A DNA stretch of 64,000 nt from Pseudomonadota bacterium (GTDB lineage Bacteria > Pseudomonadota > Alphaproteobacteria > Sphingomonadales > Sphingomonadaceae). Under the pieces are notes generated by a model, which was given only the letters and a program-made list of their open reading frames with translations, ran no database searches and was not told the DNA's origin. Within the stretch, counting starts at the first letter, position 1. Every line of letters begins with the position of its first letter. Shown piece after piece: positions 58,248-64,000 of the stretch. The stretch is taken from positions 62,001-126,000 of the forward strand of contig JAJZTH010000004.1 of assembly GCA_021849075.1 (NCBI GenBank). The letters are read 5' to 3'. Position numbers and translations under genes: made by a program.

Positions 58248-60218
58248 TCAACAGGGCGGAAGAATAGAGTCCGGCCTGTCGCTATATGTGCCGCCGCCCA
58301 TGCCATGGCGCACGGCGGCCACGGTGCGCGCCAGTTCAGCCTGGCGGAAGGGTTTGTCGAGCCGTGGACGCCTGCTGGCATGGGGCGGCAATTCGGCAAA
58401 GCCGGTGATGATGATGACCGGCAGATCGGGATGCAACTGTTCGATCGCATCGGCCAGTTGCGCGCCGGTCATGCCTGGCATGGCATGATCCGTCACCACC
58501 AGATCGACCATGCCCTGTTCCAGCAGGCGCAGCGCATCCGGGGCGGAGGACGCCTGAAACACGGTATGGCCCAACTCCTCCAGCATGCCGGCGGTGTTCG
58601 TCAGGACGAGATTGTCGTCATCGACCGCCAGGATGACCAGGGGCGCGTCCTGACCGGCCAATGGTTGCGCATCCTCCGCCGGAAAGGGCGAGGCGCTGTC
58701 GTCCTGCGCCACCGGCAGCCACAGCGCTACCGTGGTGCCCAGACCCGGTTGGCTGGCGATGGTGAGCGATCCACCGCATTGCTGGGCAAAGCCATGAACC
58801 ATGGACAGGCCAAGCCCCGTCCCCTTGCCCACGCCCTTGGTCGTGAAGAAGGGTTCGCGCGCACGCTCGATCGTGGCGGCGTCCATGCCTTCGCCATTGT
58901 CGGTTACGCAAAGGCGGACATAGCGGCCCTCTGCCAGATCAGGCCGCTCGCCTGCCGACACCGCGATTTCGGCGGCGTCGATGACGATCCTGCCGCCTTC
59001 GGGCATGGCGTCGCGCGCGTTGACGGCCAGATTGAGCAGGGCCAGTTCCAGCTGCGCCGGATCGGCATAGGCGGTCTGCAACGCCAGCGGGAACCGTGTT
59101 TCAATGAGCGCCGACGCGCCCAGCGTGGTGCGCAACAGTTCCGCCATGCCCTGCACCAGCGCGACGCAATCGACGCTTTGCAGCTTCAATTCCTGCTTGC
59201 GGGCGAAGGCGAGCATGCGCTGGGTCAGCGTCGCGCCCCGGTCCGCCGCGGTCATCGCATTGTCCAGATAGCGGGCGATATCGCCGCCATTGGCCAGCCG
59301 CCGGCGCGCCAGATCCAGACTGCCCACGATCACCGCCAGCAGATTGTTGAAATCATGCGCGACGCCACCGGTCAGCTTGCCGATGGCGTCCATTTTCTGG
59401 GTTTGAAAAATGGCGTCGCGCGCCTCATCCAGCGCCCTTTGCGCTTCGCGCCGTTCGGTCAGGTCGCGGGTGATCTTGGCAAAGCCCATCAGCCGGCCGT
59501 CGGGCGCACGAATAGGATCGATCACCGCATTGGCCCAGAAGCGCGATCCATCCTTGCGGATGCGCCAGCCTTCCGATTCGAAGCGGCCTTCGCGCTGCGC
59601 CATGTGCAGCGCGCGCGAGGGCAGGCCGGCCAGCCGATCCTCCTCGCTGTAGAAGAGCGCGAAATTCTGACCGATAATCTCTTGTGCGCAATAGCCTTTT
59701 GCGCGTTCCGCCCCGGCGTTCCAGCTCGTCACCGTGCCGACCGGATCGATCATGTAGATGGCATAATCGGTCACGCTCTGCACCAGCATGCGGAACCGCT
59801 CTTCGCTTTCGCGCAGCGCCTCCTGCGCGGCGCGGCGTTCGGTCAGGTCGCGCGTCACCTTGGCAAAGCCCAGCAACTGGCCGTCGGGCGTGCGAATGGG
59901 ATCGATCACCACATTGGCCCAGAATTGCGACCCGTCCTTGCGCACGCGCCAGCCTTCCGCTTCGAACCGGCCGTCATGTTCGGCGGTGTAGAGCGCCAGC
60001 GCGGGAATGCCGGTGGCCTGATCTTCGGGCGTGTAGAAGCGCGAGAAATGCTGGCCGATGATCTCGTTCGCCGCATAGCCTTTGAATCGGCGTGCGCCGG
60101 CATTCCAACTGATGACGATGCCATCGGGATCGAGCATGTAGATGGCATAGTCCGTCACGCTCTGCACCAGCAGCTCAAAGCGATTGTCGGCCTGTTCCAG
60201 TGCGGCAGTGATCATCAT
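58248..60218 (-). CDS. PAS-PAS hybrid histidine kinase
   Basis: 656-residue soluble kinase with two tandem PAS domains (about residues 10-125 and 133-250), HisKA (VAHDFNNLLAVIVGSLDLARR), HATPase (NARDAMPEGG, VTDNGEGMD, GKGTGLGLSMVHGFAQQCGG) and a C-terminal receiver (VILAVDDDNLVLTN, phosphoacceptor Asp in LVVTDHAMPGM). The two PAS domains are close copies: both contain QSVTDYAIYM and GFAK(V/I)TRDLTERR. The ATG at 60218 or 60215 starts the protein; longer frames run antisense through the sugar kinase. The partner is unknown. Confidence 0.92.
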   Translation of the reverse strand: MMITAALEQADNRFELLVQSVTDYAIYMLDPDGIVISWNAGARRFKGYAANEIIGQHFSRFYTPEDQATGIPALALYTAEHDGRFEAEGWRVRKDGSQFWANVVIDPIRTPDGQLLGFAKVTRDLTERRAAQEALRESEERFRMLVQSVTDYAIYMIDPVGTVTSWNAGAERAKGYCAQEIIGQNFALFYSEEDRLAGLPSRALHMAQREGRFESEGWRIRKDGSRFWANAVIDPIRAPDGRLMGFAKITRDLTERREAQRALDEARDAIFQTQKMDAIGKLTGGVAHDFNNLLAVIVGSLDLARRRLANGGDIARYLDNAMTAADRGATLTQRMLAFARKQELKLQSVDCVALVQGMAELLRTTLGASALIETRFPLALQTAYADPAQLELALLNLAVNARDAMPEGGRIVIDAAEIAVSAGERPDLAEGRYVRLCVTDNGEGMDAATIERAREPFFTTKGVGKGTGLGLSMVHGFAQQCGGSLTIASQPGLGTTVALWLPVAQDDSASPFPAEDAQPLAGQDAPLVILAVDDDNLVLTNTAGMLEELGHTVFQASSAPDALRLLEQGMVDLVVTDHAMPGMTGAQLADAIEQLHPDLPVIIITGFAELPPHASRRPRLDKPFRQAELARTVAAVRHGMGGGTYSDRPDSILPPC

Positions 60219-60374
60219 GTCCCCATTTGCGCGGCCCTTGTTCAGCCTGCTTTGCCTGTGGCAAACACGTATCTGCATCAGACGTTCCACAAATGACATG
60301 ATCGGGCGAATTTCAGGCCCTTGACTCGCGCGGCCCTGCTGCCCACCACGGCCCGACAATTGGGACAGGATGGC

Positions 60375-61283
60375 ATGGTGGAAAAGGCGACGATCACGGT
60401 CATTGGCGAAGCGATGCTGGAACTCAGCCGGGGCGAGGGGGATGGCTGGAACCTGCGCTATGGCGGGGACGTCATCAATACCGCCGTGCATCTGGCCCGA
60501 TCGGGCGATCATGTGCGGTTGGCCAGCGCGCTGGGCGCGGACCCGATGAGCGCGCAATTGCTGAGCCAGTGGCAGGCCGAAGGCGTCGACACCGGGCTGG
60601 TGATCGCGGCGAAAGGACAGCTGCCCGGCCTCTATGCGATCGAAACCGATCCCGATGGCGAGCGCAGCTTCCATTACTGGCGTAGCGAAGCGGCCGCGCG
60701 GCGCATGTTCGACCTGCCCGAAAGCGCCGATATGGTGGCGCAGGCGGCGCAAACGGACCTGCTCTATTTTTCGCTCATTACGCTGGCGATTTTGCCCGAT
60801 GCGGGGCGTGAGGCGTTGCTGGCGCTGGCGGCGCAGGTGAAGGCAGGGGGCGGCAAGGTCGCCTTTGACGGCAATTACCGGCCGCGCTTGTGGAGCGACG
60901 CGGCGACGGCCTGCCAGTGGCGCGACCGGGCGATCGCGCTGTGCGACATCGGCCTGCCGACGCTGGCCGATGAAGTGGAGATGGGCGAGGCCGATGACGC
61001 GGCCGACGCGGCGGCGCGCTGGGGCGCGGGCGCGGGGCGAGAAATCGTGGTGAAGCTGGGCGGTGACGGCTGCCTGGTCGATGGGGCGATCGTGCCGATC
61101 CCGCAAAAGCTGAGCGTGATCGATTCGAGCGGGGCGGGGGATGCCTTCAACGGTGGCTATCTCCACGCCCGGCTGGGCGGCGCGGAGCCGAAGGACGCGG
61201 CGCTGGCCGGGCATCGGCTGGCGGGCTGGAACATCGGCCGTCGCGGCGCCATCCCGCCCAGGGACGCCGACGCGCCTTATTGA
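60375..61283 (+). CDS. PfkB-family sugar kinase, KDG-kinase-like
   Basis: 302-residue PfkB kinase. N-terminal VIGEAMLELSRGEGDGWNLRYGGDVINTAVHLARSG, with the KdgK pattern (E and GGD), VAFDGNYRPRLW, and the C-terminal PfkB signature DSSGAGDAFNGGYL with the catalytic Asp in AGDAF. 2-Keto-3-deoxygluconate is the likely substrate, which fits a uronate pathway with the dehydrogenase at the window start, but the two genes are far apart. ATG 60375 is used; the frame to 60321 is weak. Confidence 0.85.
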   Translation: MVEKATITVIGEAMLELSRGEGDGWNLRYGGDVINTAVHLARSGDHVRLASALGADPMSAQLLSQWQAEGVDTGLVIAAKGQLPGLYAIETDPDGERSFHYWRSEAAARRMFDLPESADMVAQAAQTDLLYFSLITLAILPDAGREALLALAAQVKAGGGKVAFDGNYRPRLWSDAATACQWRDRAIALCDIGLPTLADEVEMGEADDAADAAARWGAGAGREIVVKLGGDGCLVDGAIVPIPQKLSVIDSSGAGDAFNGGYLHARLGGAEPKDAALAGHRLAGWNIGRRGAIPPRDADAPY

Positions 61284-61299
61284 AGGCGCGCGGCGGCCG

Positions 61300-61328
61300 T
61301 TGACGCGGGTTCAAGCCGCAGCTAAGGC
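61300..61328 (+). promoter_or_regulatory. Candidate promoter for tRNA-Gly
   Basis: TTGACG (61300-61305), 17-bp spacer, TAAGGC (61323-61328), 26 bp upstream of the tRNA 5' end. Confidence 0.45.
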
Positions 61329-61354
61329 CGGGTGCGCAGCGCGGTTAGCGTCTT

Positions 61355-61428
61355 GCGGGTGTAGCTCAATGGTAGAGCAGCAGCTTCCCAAGCTGACGAC
61401 GGGGGTTCGATTCCCCTCACCCGCTCCA
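61355..61428 (+). tRNA. tRNA-Gly (anticodon CCC)
   Basis: 74-nt tRNA including an encoded CCA. Acceptor GCGGGTG/CACCCGC, D arm GCTC-AATGGTA-GAGC, anticodon stem CAGC/GCTG around TTCCCAA with anticodon CCC at 61387-61389, T arm GGGG-TTCGATT-CCCC. It reads GGG glycine codons. It stands between the sugar kinase and the convergent actR. Confidence 0.96.
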
Positions 61429-61465
61429 AAATCCCTTTCTATCGTGATTTGAAGCAACGATCCGG

Positions 61466-61999
61466 TCAGCCGACCTGTCGTTTCGCCAGTTTACGCGCCA
61501 GCGTGCGGCGGTGCATGCCAAGGCGGCGGGCGGCTTCCGATATGTTGAAGTCGCTGTCTTTCAACACTTCATGGATATGTTCCCATTCCAGCGTCTTGAT
61601 GGAGGTGGGGCGGGGGGCAAGTGGGGCTTCCGGGTCGCCGCCCGATCGCGCGAAAGCGGCTTCGATATCGTCGGTGTTGGATGGCTTTGCGAGATAGTTG
61701 GTCGCGCCCAGCTTGATCGCCTCGACCGCCGTGGCGATGCTGGCGAAGCCGGTCAGCACGACGATCAGCATCGCCGGGTCATGGGCATGCAGCGCCTGCA
61801 CGCAGGCGAGTCCCGATTGCGGGCCGAGCTTCAGGTCGACGACGGCATAGCCGGGGCGATTGTCGGCCAGCAGGGCGGTGACGCCTTCCAGACTGTCGGC
61901 CGCCAGCACATCATAGCCGCGCCGTTCGAAGGAGCGTTTGAGCGTGCGCGCAAAGCCTTCGTCATCCTCGACGATCAAAAGCTGCTTTTCATTCGCCAT
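61466..61999 (-). CDS. actR: Response regulator ActR/RegA/PrrA
   Basis: 177-residue regulator of the global redox/acid-tolerance system. The receiver begins QLLIVEDDEGFARTLKRSFERRGYDV, with phosphoacceptor Asp in AVVDLKLGPQSGL and Lys in YLAKPS. A Pro-rich hinge leads to a C-terminal Fis-type helix-turn-helix (NISEAARRLGMHRRTLARKLAKR), which is the ActR/RegA signature. ATG 61999 has GGAGGAAAGCG before it. It overlaps actS by 11 bp, and the sensor is translated first, so the two are coupled. Confidence 0.96.
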   Translation of the reverse strand: MANEKQLLIVEDDEGFARTLKRSFERRGYDVLAADSLEGVTALLADNRPGYAVVDLKLGPQSGLACVQALHAHDPAMLIVVLTGFASIATAVEAIKLGATNYLAKPSNTDDIEAAFARSGGDPEAPLAPRPTSIKTLEWEHIHEVLKDSDFNISEAARRLGMHRRTLARKLAKRQVG

Positions 62000-63314
62000 C
62001 GCTTTCCTCCTCCAGCGCCAGCGTTGCGAAAGGCAGGCGTAACTGGACCATCGCGCCGCCGTCCGCCCCGTTGCTGGCGTCGACGCGGCCGCCCAGCTTG
62101 CGCACGACATTGAACACCAGAAACAGGCCCAGCCCGCCACCCTGCCGGCCCTTGCTGGACCGATAGGGTTTGCCGACATCGGCCAGCATGTCCGGGCTGA
62201 ACCCCCGGCCATTGTCGCGCACGGCGATGTGCAGCCATTGGCTGTCCCGGCTGATCATCATGTTGATATAGGTTGCGCCGGCTTCCCGCGCATTGTCCAG
62301 CAGGTTGGTGACGGCCTGACGGATCACGGGGTCCGCGACGATGCGGGGATAATCGTGCGGGCCGAAATCGCTGCGCAGCGCCAGGCCCGGATTGGCGGTG
62401 CGCCAGTCGCGGGCGATGACTTCCATGAAGCTGCGCACGTCGGCGACCTCGGGCGCTTCGCCGCGCGCTTCGCCGGCGGACATGAGGATGCCGGTCAGGA
62501 TCGCCTTGCAGCGTTTTACCGCGGCCTCCATCTCCCCGACTTCCTCGACCAGCGTCGGGTTCTTGCGGATCTGGGGCATGTGCCGCCAGTCGCCCAGCAC
62601 CACGGCGAGCTGGGCGAGGGGGGTGCCCAGTTCATGCGCCGCGCCCGACGCCAGCAGGCCCATGCGGACGATATGTTCTTCTTCCACCGCCTGTTGGCGC
62701 AGCCGGGCGAGATAGGCTTCGCGCTGCTGAAGATTGTGGGTCATGCGCGTCATGAACAGCACCAGCAATACCGCGATCATGATCAGGCAGATCAGCGTAC
62801 CGACGATGTGCAGGTCGAACAAATGGCCTTCGAGCGGTTCGCTCAGGTCCAGCGGGCGATAGGCGATGGCCAGCATCGCCGCGCAGGCGGAGGAGACGGC
62901 GACGATGCCCCATACGCTCCAGCGATGCAGCAGCACCGCGCCCAGCGCCACCTGCACCAGATAGAGCGAGATGAAGGGATTGGTCGCCCCGCCGCTCAGA
63001 TACAGCTGGGTGGTCAGCGCCAGCACATCGAACAGCAAGGACAGGAACAGTTCGGCATGGGTGATGTCGGCGCGGCGGCGCAGGATCATCAGGCTGCCGA
63101 TGTTCATCAGCACCGCAATGCAGGGCACCACCAGCATCGACGTCAGCGGCAGGCGGATTTCCATACCAAAGTGGACGACCAATATGGTGGCGATCTGCCC
63201 GGCGATGGCGATCCAGCGCAATTGCACCAGCAGCGCCATGTTGCGCCGGCCGGCCGCGTCGGCAGGCCACTGGCTTGGCAGCCAGCGGATGCGCTTGGCG
63301 ACGGGCGCGGTCAT
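61989..63314 (-). CDS. actS: Redox sensor histidine kinase ActS/RegB/PrrB
   Basis: 441-residue membrane kinase. Six N-terminal hydrophobic segments include the quinone-binding motif GGATNPF (residues 108-114), diagnostic of RegB. The H-box AHELGTPL has His227, and Cys269 in AVKRCKAIL sits 42 residues on, close to RegB's His225 and redox Cys265. The HATPase region has NLLDNAREAG, VRDNGRGFS and GGGLGLFLVFNV. ATG 63314 overlaps the SURF1 stop by 4 bp (ATGA). With ActR it should control respiratory and redox genes. Confidence 0.96.
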   Translation of the reverse strand: MTAPVAKRIRWLPSQWPADAAGRRNMALLVQLRWIAIAGQIATILVVHFGMEIRLPLTSMLVVPCIAVLMNIGSLMILRRRADITHAELFLSLLFDVLALTTQLYLSGGATNPFISLYLVQVALGAVLLHRWSVWGIVAVSSACAAMLAIAYRPLDLSEPLEGHLFDLHIVGTLICLIMIAVLLVLFMTRMTHNLQQREAYLARLRQQAVEEEHIVRMGLLASGAAHELGTPLAQLAVVLGDWRHMPQIRKNPTLVEEVGEMEAAVKRCKAILTGILMSAGEARGEAPEVADVRSFMEVIARDWRTANPGLALRSDFGPHDYPRIVADPVIRQAVTNLLDNAREAGATYINMMISRDSQWLHIAVRDNGRGFSPDMLADVGKPYRSSKGRQGGGLGLFLVFNVVRKLGGRVDASNGADGGAMVQLRLPFATLALEEESDGE

Positions 63315-64000
63315 CCCCGGCGATCTTTTCCAGTCTGGCGCATGACCAGTATATAGGCGCCCACCGTCATCGCCGCCAGCACGAACCAGGTGATGGCATA
63401 TTGCAGATGATTGTTGGGGAAGGCGATGACGGTCAGGCCGCCGACCGGCAGACCTGTTGAAGACGGGCCGGTGGGCGAGGGCGCCGCGCCGGCATCGATG
63501 AAATAGCTTTGTTCGACGCGATCGAGGCCGCGCGCCTTGGCGATGGCGGCGACGTCGCGCGAATGCCAGCGGTCGCCGGCCGGATCGTTGCTGCGCAGGA
63601 AGCCGCCGCACGGCTCGGTCAGGCGCAGCAGTCCCGTGACCTGCACCTGGCCTGTCGGGCGATCGTAGCGCGCCTTGCGGTCGGGCACGAAGCCGCGGTT
63701 GATGAAGGTGATGCCGCCATCGGCGCGGCGCAGCGGCGTCATCAGCCAAAAGCCGGGGCCGCGCACGGTGACGGCCTGCGTCAGGGCGGCCTTGTCATGG
63801 AGGAAGGCGCCGGTCAGCGTGACGCGGCGATATTCGTCATCCTTGGTGGCTGTGGCCGGCGCGGAAACGGGGGCGGCGTGGACGCGGGCGTCGACACGGG
63901 CGATCAGGTCGCGCTTCCAGGCGAGGCGTTGTACTTGCCAGATGCCGAGCGCGGAGAAACCGGAAAAGAGGATCAGGGCGATCAGCGTCAGCCCGATCAG
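63311..64000 (-). CDS. SURF1-family cytochrome oxidase assembly protein, 5' end outside window
   Basis: At least 229 residues of SURF1, which helps heme a insertion into cytochrome c oxidase. The frame is open to the right edge of the window. It begins in an N-terminal membrane segment (LIGLTLIALILFSGFSALG), followed by the family motif GIWQVQRLAWK. The C-terminal membrane segment is YAITWFVLAAMTVGAYILV. Its coupling with actS suggests that cytochrome oxidase genes lie just beyond the window. Confidence 0.92.
   Translation of the reverse strand: MIGLTLIALILFSGFSALGIWQVQRLAWKRDLIARVDARVHAAPVSAPATATKDDEYRRVTLTGAFLHDKAALTQAVTVRGPGFWLMTPLRRADGGITFINRGFVPDRKARYDRPTGQVQVTGLLRLTEPCGGFLRSNDPAGDRWHSRDVAAIAKARGLDRVEQSYFIDAGAAPSPTGPSSTGLPVGGLTVIAFPNNHLQYAITWFVLAAMTVGAYILVMRQTGKDRRG

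Noticed and set aside
60219..61214. A 332-codon N-terminal extension of the PAS-PAS kinase on the minus strand
   Set aside because: It is antisense to the sugar kinase and has no domain; the PAS region begins right at ATG 60218.

Overview
The window looks like an ordinary high-GC chromosomal segment of an alphaproteobacterium in the Sphingomonadaceae (Sphingobium/Sphingomonas-like). The clues are CtrA with a CcrM-type GANTC-rich promoter, UPF0262, DUF2794 and DUF3035 (BamF-like) proteins, large TonB-dependent receptors, an Lrp-type PutR with a PutA that lacks a DNA-binding domain, and an ActS/ActR (RegB/RegA) pair next to SURF1. No insertion sequence, phage, CRISPR array or rRNA was seen. Coding density is high and many neighbours overlap by 1-4 bp. 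Names rest on motifs and remembered family features; no database search was run.

Layout. 1-5.8 kb: the 3' part of a mannitol/fructuronate-type dehydrogenase, a TonB-dependent receptor behind a LacI-type operator, and an SGNH hydrolase, probably a carbohydrate-use locus. 5.8-10 kb: divergent putR/putA for proline catabolism. 10-16 kb: arfB, a pseudouridine synthase, an acyltransferase, an ECF41-type sigma factor with its carboxymuconolactone-decarboxylase-like partner, then wrbA, pirin and a divergent LysR regulator. 17-19 kb: ctrA and a minimal PAS/chemoreceptor-tip protein. 19-25.3 kb: a Gly/Ala-rich secreted protein, a subtilisin-like protease divergent from an ECF sigma/anti-sigma pair, and a convergent STN-domain TonB receptor. 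25.3-28.3 kb: phosphoesterase, dcd, cdd, a GH25-like protein and UPF0262.

28.4-37.1 kb: housekeeping genes on the plus strand (dnaB, purE, purK, folA, ribF, ileS, lspA and a BamF-like lipoprotein). 37.1-44.1 kb: minus-strand genes, first an AHSA1/ArsR pair, then a tightly packed run (NifU-like, KefC-like, DUF423, Zur-like, pnuC, NadR-like kinase, dxs). 44-50 kb: DUF188, an HI0933-type flavoprotein, a GAF hybrid kinase and a PBP1A-type enzyme. 50-58 kb: LplT-like MFS, pgsA, moaD, moaE, oxyR, a TauE-type exporter, cysE, DUF2794, a polytopic membrane protein and an alpha/beta hydrolase. 58-64 kb: a PAS-PAS hybrid kinase, a KDG-kinase-like sugar kinase, tRNA-Gly(CCC), actR, actS and the 3' part of SURF1.

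The most unusual non-coding signals are: a ~134-bp triple-hairpin repeat present twice, in opposite orientation, each time between convergent genes; an 18-bp perfect dyad between the protease and the sigma factor; a dyad of identical geometry (CTGTATTG-N8-ATACAG) upstream of two unrelated envelope genes; and an 11-bp dyad that brackets the Shine-Dalgarno and contains the start codon of the AHSA1/ArsR operon. I found no clearly new multi-gene system. The best candidate for one is the protease/ECF sigma/anti-sigma/STN-receptor neighbourhood at 19.8-25.3 kb.
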